NCBI GenBank assembly: GCA_029245245.1
Contig: JAQWPT010000034.1
Span: forward strand, 1-64,000
Length of the DNA: 64,000 bases
Origin: Phycisphaerales bacterium
GTDB lineage: Bacteria; Planctomycetota; Phycisphaerae; Phycisphaerales; SM1A02
Direction of reading: 5' to 3'
This document shows, one piece after another, positions 53,857 to 63,152 of the stretch. The notes under the pieces were generated by a model. The model was not told the origin of the DNA, ran no database searches, and saw only the letters and a program-made list of their open reading frames with translations. The position numbers and the translations under genes were made by a program. Within the stretch, counting starts at the first letter, position 1. Every line of letters starts with the position of its first letter.

Positions 53857-54387
53857 TCAGTGGATCACTCGCGGCATGCCCAGAGCACGCCGCAGGTCCA
53901 TGATCTGCCCTGAATGGGCGCCGTTGTGAAAGGCGATTCTCGATATGAGATCATCAACCCGGATTGGTGCATCGTGCCACAGCACGGTCTCTTCCACCGA
54001 GTTGAGCACGAGCTCTCGCACTGCCTGGGCAAGCCGTTCGCACGCAGCTGAATAGATCTCGCATCCTCTTTCAAGCGTCGGATAGCGATCACCATCGTCG
54101 ACCGGCACCGAGCCGAAGCAGACGGATTGCGTATCGAAGCGGACCGCATCTCCCCTGGCTCCATCTCCCTCGATGAAGTCCGACTCGGTCACCGGCATGC
54201 CGTCGAACATGCGACTCAACTTGTTCATCGTCAGTGCACAGTGGCCCAGGGTCCAGATCAGGTGATTCGGGAGGTCGGCTCCCTGCCTTGTCCGTGACGC
54301 TTCATCGAAGCCGTCCACAAACCGCAGCATCAGTCCCTTCGTGGACTCGATGAGGCGAGCAAGTGCCGCCATGTCAGTCCTGATCAT
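53857..54387 (-). CDS. DinB-superfamily protein
   Basis: 176 aa four-helix bundle. Histidines at NHLIWTLGHCAL and FHNGAHSGQIMDLRRALG are placed like the metal ligands of the DinB/YfiT group, whose members include thiol-dependent transferases and many of unknown activity. Its ATG overlaps the stop of the molybdoenzyme gene, so it is the last gene of that operon, but no functional tie is evident. It meets the PhoX-like gene end to end. Confidence 0.82.
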   Translation of the reverse strand: MIRTDMAALARLIESTKGLMLRFVDGFDEASRTRQGADLPNHLIWTLGHCALTMNKLSRMFDGMPVTESDFIEGDGARGDAVRFDTQSVCFGSVPVDDGDRYPTLERGCEIYSAACERLAQAVRELVLNSVEETVLWHDAPIRVDDLISRIAFHNGAHSGQIMDLRRALGMPRVIH

Positions 54388-57170
54388 GACGTTGAGTCTC
54401 TGTTCATGCTGTAGGTTGATTCTGCTGGACGGACCGCCCGGGCGAACCAGCGGGGTCGGCGCAGCCCACCGGGCCCCGGGGCGGGTCGAACCTGCTTCAT
54501 CCAGTCCCGGTAGACATCCATCGACTTCGACGGATCCACGACCACGTCCCCGTAGCAGTCCCCGGGCGACGCCGGCCGAATGCGGACCTTCTGGTGCCAG
54601 CAGTGCATGCCGGATACCGGATCAGGCTGGACCGGAAAGACCAGGTTCTGGTGCACGCCGCCATCGGTCCACCAGATGCGCTGGCTGTCGGGGTCGTCAC
54701 TGGCGAAGGGGGCGATATGGTCCACGCGACGGAATCGGATGGCACCGTCCTCATCTTCTTCCCGCACCACCTTCGCACTGGCCCAACGGTCAGTGCCGAC
54801 ATCATCGAAGAGCCGCCAGCGGCCCAGGTGATGCGAGCAGGCCACGACCCCGGGTCGAATCGCCTCCGTCACCCAGGCGCGGTTCACGAAGTGGCCGATC
54901 GCGGTCTCGAGCCGCACCAGCGAGTTGGACTCGATCCCCAATCGCTCGGCATCTCTGGTGTGGATCCAGACGGGGTTGGTGTTCGAAAGCTCGTAGAGCC
55001 ACTTCGCATTGGCGGAGCGGGTATGGATCAGCGTCGGCAGTCTGAACGTCGGTACCAGCACCATCTCCCCGGCGTCCACGTTCATCTCGTCGATGTGGAC
55101 ATGGCTGCGGATGTATCCGGGCATGGTCTGCTCCGGCCACTTCCAGTCCTGCATGGTGGCACTGTGCAGTTCGAGTCGCCGACTTGGTGTCGGAAATCCA
55201 ACGACCGGTCGACCGTCAAGTTGCAATCCCACCGGCGCACCGTCGCGGAGGATGGTGCCGCTGGAGTCGACATCCGTACCCGTGGAGTCCTCAAGTGGCG
55301 ACTCGTGGCTCCGGTAGGCCTCGTCCTGCACGAGGAACGCCCCGAACTTGCGCATGTAGGCCAGCGGGTCCAGGCCCTCCTTCGCGGCGGCCTCGGGCAA
55401 CCCCGGCACCGAGTGCTCGAAGATCCACTGGTAGTACTCGCCGATGGTGATCTTCTCACCGGGCCGATAGGGCGATTCGTAGTGCTTGCGGATTCCGAGC
55501 GAACCATCGGGATCGATCCGCCAGGACAACTCGATCCAGAACTCGTCTTCTTCCCAGACCTCGCCGGGGTTGGCCTGCCAGGTGAACTCCACCGGATCGC
55601 CCATGCGTTCGCGAGCAACACGAAGTACGGGCTGTCGGAACGTGATCCACTTGGCGGCATGGGTCTCCTGGCTGAGCAGGTCGTGTCGCTCGGCGCCCAG
55701 GCCCATCGGCAGCACGTAGTCCGCGTACTGGGCCGTCTCGCTCCAGGTGGGAGTCAACGCGGCATGCACGCCGATGCGAGACTCGTCGCGAAGCATCCGC
55801 TCCCACATGATTCCATCAGGATTGGTCCAGACAGGGTTGTAGACGCGCGTGAAGTACGTGTCGATGCGACCCCGCCCCTCCTCGACCATGTGCGGCAGCA
55901 GGAACGACATCTCGTGGTAGGCCAGCGGGAACTCGGGTGGGTAGAGCAGCTCGTTCCACCGCTTCTGGGGCGAAGGAGTGTCAAACGGCTTGGCGACGAA
56001 CTTGTTGTGCGAGTTCGGGTTCGTACCGCCCTCGGCGCCGACCGCGCCCATGAGCACCACCAGGAACTGGAGGCAGCGGGAGACCTGCCAGCCACCGAGA
56101 TTGCCGGAGGCTGCATTGCGCCAGACATGGGTCGCCAGTGCCGGTCCGGCGTCGCCGATGGCCCGGGCGATCTCCCGGATCGAGTCCACGTCGATGTCGC
56201 TCTCGGCCGCGGCCGCTTCCGGCGTGGCGTAGTCATAGTGTTCGATCAACGCGGCGATGAATGCATCGAAGTCCGGCGGCGTTCCGGGCTTCATGAATTC
56301 CAGGGTTTCACGCCAATTGACCCACTGCTCCACGAACTCGCGGTTGTAGAGGTTCTCTTCCAGCAGGACACGGGCGATCGCAAGCAGCAGCAGCGGCTCG
56401 GTTCCCGGTCGAGTGGCCAGCCACCAGTCCGCGCGGGACGCGGTGTTGGACAGACGGACATCGATCACGCAGAGCTTCGCACCGGCGTTCATCCCTTCGA
56501 CGATGCGCTGGGCATGCGGGTTGAAGTAGTGCCCCGTCTCCAGGTGGGCCGAGAGCACCAGGATGAACTTGGCGTTGGCGTGATCCGGTGATGGACGGTC
56601 GGCACCCGACCAGAGGGCATAGCCGACGCGGGCCGAGGACGAACACACGTTCGTATGCGAGTTGTGGCCGTCCACGCCCCAGGAGCGGAGCACTCGATCC
56701 ATGTAGCCGTCGGCGCCGGGCCGCCCCACGTGGTACATGATCTCGTCGTGGCGATCCTCGATCAGCGCCGCCCGCATTCGACCGGCAAGGTCGTCGAGCA
56801 CTTCATCCCAACTGACCCGGGCGAACTCGCCCGAACCTCGTGCCCCCACCCGCTTGAGCGGGTACAGGATGCGCTCGGGATCCTCGATCTGGTTCAGCGT
56901 GGCCGGCCCCTTGGCACAGTTGCGTCCGCGGGAACCGGGGTGGTGCGGGTTGCCCTCGAGTTTCCGGATGGTCTGGCCCTCGGCATCGACCCAGGCCATC
57001 AGCCCGCAGCCGGCCTCGCAGTTGAAGCAGGTCGTGGGCACCAGCATGGAATGCCGTTCGACCTTCTTCGGCCAGGCGCCGGGATCGAGATCGACGACGT
57101 CATCCCACGTCTCCACCGGTGGGTAGGTCGCGAGTTCGATGACGGGCAATGGAGTGTCGGACTTGGACAT
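54384..57170 (-). CDS. Molybdopterin oxidoreductase, DMSO reductase family
   Basis: 928 aa. An N-terminal 4Fe-4S site is formed by Cys48, Cys51, Cys55 and Cys85, followed by the MopB domains; Cys176 in HTNVCSSSAR is at the molybdenum ligand position, as in polysulfide and thiosulfate reductases and formate dehydrogenase-like enzymes. The C-terminal domain from about residue 790 binds the pterin cofactor. No twin-arginine signal is present, so the catalytic subunit should stay in the cytoplasm. The partner gene, 8 bp upstream in the operon, encodes a fused iron-sulfur/NrfD subunit. Substrate unknown. Confidence 0.9.
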   Translation of the reverse strand: MSKSDTPLPVIELATYPPVETWDDVVDLDPGAWPKKVERHSMLVPTTCFNCEAGCGLMAWVDAEGQTIRKLEGNPHHPGSRGRNCAKGPATLNQIEDPERILYPLKRVGARGSGEFARVSWDEVLDDLAGRMRAALIEDRHDEIMYHVGRPGADGYMDRVLRSWGVDGHNSHTNVCSSSARVGYALWSGADRPSPDHANAKFILVLSAHLETGHYFNPHAQRIVEGMNAGAKLCVIDVRLSNTASRADWWLATRPGTEPLLLLAIARVLLEENLYNREFVEQWVNWRETLEFMKPGTPPDFDAFIAALIEHYDYATPEAAAAESDIDVDSIREIARAIGDAGPALATHVWRNAASGNLGGWQVSRCLQFLVVLMGAVGAEGGTNPNSHNKFVAKPFDTPSPQKRWNELLYPPEFPLAYHEMSFLLPHMVEEGRGRIDTYFTRVYNPVWTNPDGIMWERMLRDESRIGVHAALTPTWSETAQYADYVLPMGLGAERHDLLSQETHAAKWITFRQPVLRVARERMGDPVEFTWQANPGEVWEEDEFWIELSWRIDPDGSLGIRKHYESPYRPGEKITIGEYYQWIFEHSVPGLPEAAAKEGLDPLAYMRKFGAFLVQDEAYRSHESPLEDSTGTDVDSSGTILRDGAPVGLQLDGRPVVGFPTPSRRLELHSATMQDWKWPEQTMPGYIRSHVHIDEMNVDAGEMVLVPTFRLPTLIHTRSANAKWLYELSNTNPVWIHTRDAERLGIESNSLVRLETAIGHFVNRAWVTEAIRPGVVACSHHLGRWRLFDDVGTDRWASAKVVREEDEDGAIRFRRVDHIAPFASDDPDSQRIWWTDGGVHQNLVFPVQPDPVSGMHCWHQKVRIRPASPGDCYGDVVVDPSKSMDVYRDWMKQVRPAPGPGGLRRPRWFARAVRPAESTYSMNRDSTS

Positions 57171-57178
57171 GGTGAAAC

Positions 57179-58654
57179 TCAGGAAAGCGGTGGCAGTTGG
57201 CCAGCGCGAACGTAGGCGTGTTCATAACAATAGAGACCAAGCAGCAGCGCGATCGGACCGGCATAGGTAAATCCAATCAGGACACAGATGAATCCGGCCA
57301 CTGACAGGATGACGCCGTCGAGAAATGCGGGAGACCCGAAGAGTCCGACGGTGCCGAGGAACGCAGCACCCTGCCGGGCATTTTCCGTGGGATGACTTCC
57401 GTACCGCTCGGCGAACGCAAGACCCAGATGGACGAGCACCAGGCTCAGCAGCAGAATCGCCAGTGCAGTGGTGCCCGCAGGAGCCGCGATCAGGAATGCC
57501 GCACTGCCCATCAGCAGGGCCGAGACGACCAGGTGCGGCAGCAGCAGCCGGCCTTCCCAGAGATCCCGCCCCTTGCACTGGGCGAAGAGAAAGGCCGTGT
57601 ACGCGGCTGCGAACAGGCCGAGCACCGCGTTGGGCCAGCGCAGGCCGTCGGCCAGGCCATCGGCACCGGCCAGGCGCAATACGAGGATCCCCACCGTCAA
57701 GGCGCAGAAGGCCCCGAGTATGACGCCCCCCTTGACCAGCCAGCTCTTCCAGTTCGGACGGGTCAGCAGGCGGTAGAACCGCATCGGCCTGGCCAGGTCC
57801 TCGACCAGCAGCAGCAGCGTGACGAGAGTGAACACCAGGGCCAGAAGTTCCGGCAGCCAGTTCGCCCGCCAACCGGTGAATCCAAATGCCCCGATGAAGG
57901 GTGCAAGCATTGCGGCGCCGGCTGCAATCGACTTGGTGAGCAGGTAGAGCGACACTGGCCAGCCCCATTCCACCTTGTGCCCCACGTCAAGTACCACCTG
58001 GGCGTCGGGAACCGTCGGGACCGATGCCGGCCAGGGCTCGGGCTTCGTGTCCTGTCGCTGGCTGAAGAGGTAGGTGTCCGGTCGGGCAGCCCGTCCCGGC
58101 TGCATCGCGATGGCGGCTGCTCCCTTGTAGTGGACGTTCGGGCTGGTCCCCTGCTCGGGCCGGCGGACCTGGGTCGGATTGTTCTGCACGAGCAGCGACA
58201 CCTTGGAACCGGGATCATCGAGGTCACCGGCAATGATCGCGTTGGTCGGACAGACCACTGCGCAGGCCGGCTCCAGGTTCTGCTCCACGCGATGAGCACA
58301 GAAGTGGCACTTCTCCACCGCGCCCTTGTCCTCGTTCAGGTAGATCGCGTCATAGGGACAGGCCTGCATGCAGGCCCGGCATCCGATGCAGGCATCACGG
58401 TCGATGTCCACGATGCCGTCATCACGCTTCTCAAGAGCATTGACGGGACAGATGGTCACGCACGGCGCATCGGTGCAGTGGTTGCAGCGCTGGACGAGGA
58501 AATGCCGCTTGATGGCGGGATAGGTTCCCTCCTCCACGTACTTCACGGACGTGCGGAAGTTGCCGACCGGAACGTCATTCTCCGACTTGCACGCGACCGT
58601 ACAGGCGTGGCAGCCGATGCAGTTGTCGTGGTCGATGACGAACCCGTATTGCAT
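57179..58654 (-). CDS. Fused 4Fe-4S (NrfC-like) and NrfD-like membrane subunit
   Basis: 491 aa. Residues 1-180 carry four 4Fe-4S cysteine sets (CIGCHACTVAC; CNHCTDAPCVTIC; CIGCRACMQAC; CHFC...CAVVC). After a linker, residues about 225-485 hold eight or nine membrane helices of the NrfD/PsrC type (VEWGWPVSLYLLTKSIAAG onward, LVEDLARPMRFYRLLTRPNW), which exchange electrons with quinone. In most CISM complexes these are two proteins (B and C). Here they are one chain, with the iron-sulfur part expected on the cytoplasmic side together with the Tat-less molybdoenzyme. Confidence 0.92.
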   Translation of the reverse strand: MQYGFVIDHDNCIGCHACTVACKSENDVPVGNFRTSVKYVEEGTYPAIKRHFLVQRCNHCTDAPCVTICPVNALEKRDDGIVDIDRDACIGCRACMQACPYDAIYLNEDKGAVEKCHFCAHRVEQNLEPACAVVCPTNAIIAGDLDDPGSKVSLLVQNNPTQVRRPEQGTSPNVHYKGAAAIAMQPGRAARPDTYLFSQRQDTKPEPWPASVPTVPDAQVVLDVGHKVEWGWPVSLYLLTKSIAAGAAMLAPFIGAFGFTGWRANWLPELLALVFTLVTLLLLVEDLARPMRFYRLLTRPNWKSWLVKGGVILGAFCALTVGILVLRLAGADGLADGLRWPNAVLGLFAAAYTAFLFAQCKGRDLWEGRLLLPHLVVSALLMGSAAFLIAAPAGTTALAILLLSLVLVHLGLAFAERYGSHPTENARQGAAFLGTVGLFGSPAFLDGVILSVAGFICVLIGFTYAGPIALLLGLYCYEHAYVRAGQLPPLS

Positions 58655-58660
58655 GCAAGG

Positions 58661-58666
58661 AGTGTA
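58661..58666 (-). promoter_or_regulatory. -10 box of a probable leaderless molybdoenzyme operon
   Basis: TACACT on the minus strand ends six bases before the ATG at 58654. The spacer CCTTGC is not a Shine-Dalgarno sequence. Confidence 0.5.
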
Positions 58667-58674
58667 ATCGCTGG

Positions 58675-58712
58675 AAACGATAACCGCCCGTCCTCGCAGG
58701 AGGACGGGCGGT
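58675..58712 (-). terminator. Terminator of the S9 peptidase gene
   Basis: A 13-bp perfect stem (58700-58712 with 58683-58695) with a four-base loop, followed on the minus strand by TTATCGTTT. It stands between the peptidase stop codon and the promoter of the molybdoenzyme operon. The T stretch is broken, so termination may be partial. Confidence 0.75.
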
Positions 58713-58716
58713 CGGG

Positions 58717-58736
58717 TCGATTCGATTCGATTCGAT
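58717..58736. repeat. Four tandem TCGAT units
   Basis: A 20-bp run of the pentamer TCGAT repeated four times, between the S9 peptidase stop codon and its terminator. Such short repeats can change length by slippage; no function is evident. Confidence 0.7.
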
Positions 58737-58744
58737 CAGGTTGT

Positions 58745-61027
58745 TCAGCTCTCTTCCGAGAGTTTCCTGTCGATGGTCTGGAGGATGAAGTTGAAGACCG
58801 GAAGATCCGATTCCGGCACCTGGGTACGTTGTGCTTCCAGGAGTCCTTTCATCATCGCCAGCTGGTCTACCGGGATGTTGTCGATATTGTCGAGGAATTG
58901 CTGGACCTCGGCCCGCTGGGCTGGAGTCAGTGCGTCGAGGCTCATCTGCTCCGAGGCCGTCTTGGCCGCAGCCTCCTTGGACGGCTCGGGTGCCGCCGGA
59001 GGCGTCCAGGCCGTCACGCCCTCGATCGACAGGTTCCCGAGGTCCCGCATCTGGGCCGTGGACGCCACAACGTCACCGCCGTCGGGCTGGGCCCTGCCAC
59101 CGATGTGCTCAGCGAGAAACTGCTCCGTGACCGAGTTGAACGCCATGCTGTTCTCCGGCCGTGCAAACCCGTGTCCCTCGTCCGGGAAGACCACGTAGGT
59201 CACCGGAATCTCGTTCTCGTTCATGGCCACGACGATCTGGTCACTCTCGCTGACCTTGACCCGCGGGTCATTGGCCCCCTGGCCGATCAGCAGTGGTCGC
59301 TTGATGTTGGAAACGTGTGTCAGCGGCGAAATCGAGTCGAGCCATTCGGTCTCGTCAGCCCCACCGACGCGTTCGGTGAACATGACCTTGATCGGCTCCC
59401 AGTACATGGGAATCGTCGAGAGCAGCGTTCCCACGTGGGATGGGCCGACGATGTCGACACCGCAGGCCCACTTGTCTGGATCGCGGGTCATGCCGGCAAG
59501 GGTTGCGTACCCGCCGTAACTGCCACCCATGATCGCAATATGGTCGGGATCGGCGATGCCCTGCTCGACTGCCCAGTCGGCCGCGTCGTTCACGTCGTCC
59601 TGCATCGCGTGGTACCACTGGCGGTTGCCGGCATTGAGAAACGCCTTGCCGAAACCAGTCGATCCACGGAAGTTCGGCGACAGCACCGCATAGCCACGGT
59701 TGGCCAGCCACTGGTGGTACGGGTTGTAGCCCCAGGAATCACGGGCCCACGGTCCACCGTGCACCAGGACGACCATTGGAACCGGTCCATCCGCATTCGG
59801 AGGAACCGTCAGGTAACTCGGAAGCACCATGCCGTCGCGGGCGGTGATCTCCACCGGCTTCATCTCGGCCAGTTCGTACTTCTCCATGTCGGGTCGATTC
59901 GAGAAGAGGTACCGCCCCGTCTTGGAGTCCCGATCGTAGATCCAGTACTTCACAGGACCGCGGTCCTGCTCGTACGCGATGATCCACGTCTGGTTGTCGA
60001 GCGTGGCATCGGTGATGTTGGGATCCCCCTCGTCCATCGCCACAATCGCGTCGTAGTCGGGCTGCAACTCGGGATCGAGCACCGTCCAGGTATTGCGGAG
60101 GTAGTTCGTGGAGACGGCCTTGGGCTCGTGCGTGATGGGGTCGGTAAACACGCCACCAATGTCGGCCTTGTCGGATGCGAAGATGACCGTGGGGTTCGAT
60201 GCTCCGCCTTCCCGGGCTTCCATGGAAACCAGGGCCGACGTATTGCGGTTCGTCGCATCCATGGCATACATGGTCTTGCCATCCTTGGAGAAGCCCATTG
60301 GCTGACTGTTCATCGCGTCTTCCATGGGCACCTTCATGAACTCGTACCAGTCGCCATCGGCGCTGTCACGCAGTTCGAAGAGTGTTCCCCCATCTTCCAG
60401 CATGCGGGCGCGACCTCGAATGGCCCATGCATCATCTGGCATCATGCCCACGTAGCCATCATCGTTCTGGAAAATGAGTTCCGACTCGCCGGTGCGAGTG
60501 TTCATCCGATACATGTCCATGTTCTGCGGATTGCGCTGGTTCATCTGCACCAGGATCTCGTCCGGGCGATCTCGATGCTGACCGGCGAGGGAGGCCTTGA
60601 CCCCCTCGTGCGGTGTCAGGTCGGTGGTGGTCTTGGAGGCGAGATCGACTGCGTAGACGTGGGTGTCCTCGTTGCCACCCTTGTCCTGCATGTACAGCAC
60701 CTGATCACCATTGACGGCCCAGGTGTAACTGCGGATCGGACGGGTGGTGGAATCCGTCACGACCTCGGCGTCGCCACCATCGACGGGCATGACCCAGACA
60801 TTGAGTACGCCCTCGTGGGGAGCGAGGTAACTGAGTTTCGTGCCATCGGGGCTCAACTGCACCCCGGCCCGCTCCGGGTTACCAAAAAAGACCGTACGAG
60901 GGATCAGGCCCTTGTCACTTTTGGCGGCGTCTCCTTCCTGGGCCCATGCCAGGCCGGTGGTACCCGGCACGACGGCCAGGGCTCCCAACAGAAGTGCACC
61001 CAGGTACAGGATCGTGGAACTCGGCAT
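58745..61027 (-). CDS. Secreted S9-family prolyl oligopeptidase
   Basis: 760 aa from the ATG at 61027, which has AAAGGTGA five bases upstream (61042 is the other candidate). Signal peptide (STILYLGALLLGALAVV), a beta-propeller of about 350 residues, then the alpha/beta hydrolase domain with the nucleophile in GGSYGGY (about residue 503) and the catalytic His in DEGHGF. It resembles dipeptidyl aminopeptidase/acylaminoacyl-peptidases and would cleave short peptides in the periplasm or outside. After the catalytic domain comes an extra tail of about 100 residues with helices (SLDALTPAQRAEVQQFLDNI). Confidence 0.9.
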   Translation of the reverse strand: MPSSTILYLGALLLGALAVVPGTTGLAWAQEGDAAKSDKGLIPRTVFFGNPERAGVQLSPDGTKLSYLAPHEGVLNVWVMPVDGGDAEVVTDSTTRPIRSYTWAVNGDQVLYMQDKGGNEDTHVYAVDLASKTTTDLTPHEGVKASLAGQHRDRPDEILVQMNQRNPQNMDMYRMNTRTGESELIFQNDDGYVGMMPDDAWAIRGRARMLEDGGTLFELRDSADGDWYEFMKVPMEDAMNSQPMGFSKDGKTMYAMDATNRNTSALVSMEAREGGASNPTVIFASDKADIGGVFTDPITHEPKAVSTNYLRNTWTVLDPELQPDYDAIVAMDEGDPNITDATLDNQTWIIAYEQDRGPVKYWIYDRDSKTGRYLFSNRPDMEKYELAEMKPVEITARDGMVLPSYLTVPPNADGPVPMVVLVHGGPWARDSWGYNPYHQWLANRGYAVLSPNFRGSTGFGKAFLNAGNRQWYHAMQDDVNDAADWAVEQGIADPDHIAIMGGSYGGYATLAGMTRDPDKWACGVDIVGPSHVGTLLSTIPMYWEPIKVMFTERVGGADETEWLDSISPLTHVSNIKRPLLIGQGANDPRVKVSESDQIVVAMNENEIPVTYVVFPDEGHGFARPENSMAFNSVTEQFLAEHIGGRAQPDGGDVVASTAQMRDLGNLSIEGVTAWTPPAAPEPSKEAAAKTASEQMSLDALTPAQRAEVQQFLDNIDNIPVDQLAMMKGLLEAQRTQVPESDLPVFNFILQTIDRKLSEES

Positions 61028-61230
61028 GACGTCACCTTTCATTCATCTTGAGAAAATGCGGCCGCTGGGCCGCGAAGCGGGGATTGTACGCCATTCCACG
61101 GCGTCCAGTTCGCAATGTTCCCGCCCTGATCAAAGGAACAGTAGAACAGGAAAAACGGCCAATATTCCTTCAGTGATTACTGATTTGCAGCATATTGACA
61201 GTAGTCGTGGGGGCTCAACGCAGGAACGAC

Positions 61231-63150
61231 ATGCCCATGCACCACCACTCAAGACGGCGTCAGGTCACCCCGACGCGTCCCTTCTCCTGCCTTCTGTTGT
61301 CCCTGGCGGCGGCCACCCTCTGCGTGCCGGCGATGGCGGAACTGTCCGAGCACCATGTCCTGCTGCTCTACAACAGCAAGGTGCCCGTTTCGCTGGCCAT
61401 CCGCGACGCCTACATCGGGCACCATCCCGGCGTCCACCAATTCGACCTCGACCTGTCCTACCCCGTGACCGACGAGAACTGGCCCGACTCGACTCCTCCA
61501 CCGGAGGGTCTGACCAACCACTACATCACCTCGGCCAGGTTCACCGAACTCTTTGTTGATGATGACAGCGCCTTCCAGCAGTACCTCACCGCGAATCCCG
61601 AAGTTGTCGCCATTGCCACCACCCGCGGTCTGCCCGCAGTGGTCAGTGACAACTTTGCTCCGCCGGTCAACCACGATGCACCGTCCACCGAGAACATCTG
61701 GGGCAGTTTTGAAGGACTCCTCTCCCGCTCGGGAACCGGTATCTATTCCTGGCAGGATGGGACAACGACTTCGCGGCAGAATCCGTACCTGGGGAGTCAG
61801 CTTCCTTTCCTGGAGGCCCTGGATCTGTGTGGAGAACACGATGGCATCTGCCCCGGCGAGCTGTACCTCGCCTCACGACTCGACTCCAGTCGCTGCATCA
61901 TCGACTACGACGACGATGGAACACGCACGTACCTTGATGGCGTGCTGGCGCTCATCGACCGTTGCGCCGAACCGATTCCGGTCAACACGTACGCCACGAC
62001 GATGGTCTACGACGACAATCCTCCGGAAGGCACACCCGGCGCCGATCAATGGTGTACCCACGGAATCAAGATCCCCTACCAATTCGAACTCTCCCAGGTC
62101 TCCTTCTGGCGGGACAACTGGTGCCAGATGGAGGACAAGACCGAGCAGTTCCTGCACGGTTCCAATCATGATGCTTATGACCCCGAGACGGACGGCCCCT
62201 TCATGGAATACCCACTGGTCAGCCTGATCACGATGGGGCGGAATCATTGCGGAAGTCGTGACAATCCGGACGAACCTGCGTCATACGACTACATCCGAAG
62301 ATACACGGCGCACCCTGCAGGCTTCTTCAACAGCATCGAGTCCTACAACGGTCAGTGTCTGCACAAGTTCAACGCATCCCCTGACGGCCACGGCCAGGTG
62401 CTGGACTGGATCGGCTACGCCGGCGGTTCGTTCGCGACCGGACACGTCCAGGGCGTAGATACAGGAGAGTTCACCCAGACCTTCATCGGCATGCAGAACC
62501 TCTACCACAACGGTTTCAGCTGGGGCGAAGCCGTCTACACCTTTCTGAAGGTGGGTGGATACAACTCCCCCATCGGTGATCCGCTGGCCCGCACGGTGCT
62601 CATCCGACCGGACATCAACAATGACTTTGTCGTCAACGATGACGACCGGGAGATCGTGATTGCACACATGGGCACGAGTGGCCCCGAAGGTGACGTCGAT
62701 GGCAGTGGTCTCGTCGATGAGGCGGACCTGGCCGAAATCGACATCGCCTTTGGTCGCGAACGACCCGACATTGAAATTCCGGACCCCTACACAGGACTTG
62801 GTGCCTGCGGTGACGTGAACTGGGACGGAGTGACCGACGTCGGGGACATACTCATGATCATTTCCTGGTGGGGTGAATGCCCCCTGCAGGGCGACTGCCA
62901 TGCAGACACTGACGGCGACTACCAGGTTGCAGTCAATGACCTGCTCACCGTGATTTCCAAGTGGGGCTGGCTCCCCGGCGACCTGGATGGTGACGGTGAC
63001 ATCGATGTCAACGACCTGCTGATGATCATCGAGATGCTCGGCGCTGTTCCCGGCGACGAGAACTGGAACGAACAGGCGGACACGAACTGCAACGGCATCA
63101 TTGAAATCGTCGACATGGCCTACATCATGGTAATCGTGGATACGAGCTGA
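61231..63150 (+). CDS. Secreted protein with multiple dockerin-like repeats, possibly TIGR03790-type
   Basis: 639 aa from the ATG at 61231 with AGGAA five bases upstream. Signal peptide near residues 10-36, then a conserved domain of about 400 residues starting VLLLYNSKVPVSLAIRDAY. This beginning resembles the uncharacterised TIGR03790 family (valine/leucine-rich strand, YN, then SLAI); the match is tentative. The last 180 residues hold five or six calcium-loop repeats (DINNDFVVNDDD, DVDGSGLVDEAD, DVNWDGVTDVGD, DTDGDYQVAVND, DLDGDGDIDVND). The next gene is a close paralogue 2 bp away. The region upstream (61043-61230) is A+T-rich and holds the promoter. Confidence 0.85.
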   Translation: MPMHHHSRRRQVTPTRPFSCLLLSLAAATLCVPAMAELSEHHVLLLYNSKVPVSLAIRDAYIGHHPGVHQFDLDLSYPVTDENWPDSTPPPEGLTNHYITSARFTELFVDDDSAFQQYLTANPEVVAIATTRGLPAVVSDNFAPPVNHDAPSTENIWGSFEGLLSRSGTGIYSWQDGTTTSRQNPYLGSQLPFLEALDLCGEHDGICPGELYLASRLDSSRCIIDYDDDGTRTYLDGVLALIDRCAEPIPVNTYATTMVYDDNPPEGTPGADQWCTHGIKIPYQFELSQVSFWRDNWCQMEDKTEQFLHGSNHDAYDPETDGPFMEYPLVSLITMGRNHCGSRDNPDEPASYDYIRRYTAHPAGFFNSIESYNGQCLHKFNASPDGHGQVLDWIGYAGGSFATGHVQGVDTGEFTQTFIGMQNLYHNGFSWGEAVYTFLKVGGYNSPIGDPLARTVLIRPDINNDFVVNDDDREIVIAHMGTSGPEGDVDGSGLVDEADLAEIDIAFGRERPDIEIPDPYTGLGACGDVNWDGVTDVGDILMIISWWGECPLQGDCHADTDGDYQVAVNDLLTVISKWGWLPGDLDGDGDIDVNDLLMIIEMLGAVPGDENWNEQADTNCNGIIEIVDMAYIMVIVDTS

Positions 63151-63152
63151 AC

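Noticed and set aside
54594-56591. Open frame of 665 codons on the plus strand
   Set aside because: Antisense to the molybdoenzyme gene; no recognisable domain and composition typical of a shadow frame.
57392-61051. Open frame of 1219 codons on the plus strand
   Set aside because: It lies antisense to the fused iron-sulfur/NrfD gene and the S9 peptidase, both with clear motifs. Long antisense frames are common in G+C-rich DNA, and the product is low-complexity His/Arg/Gly/Val-rich.
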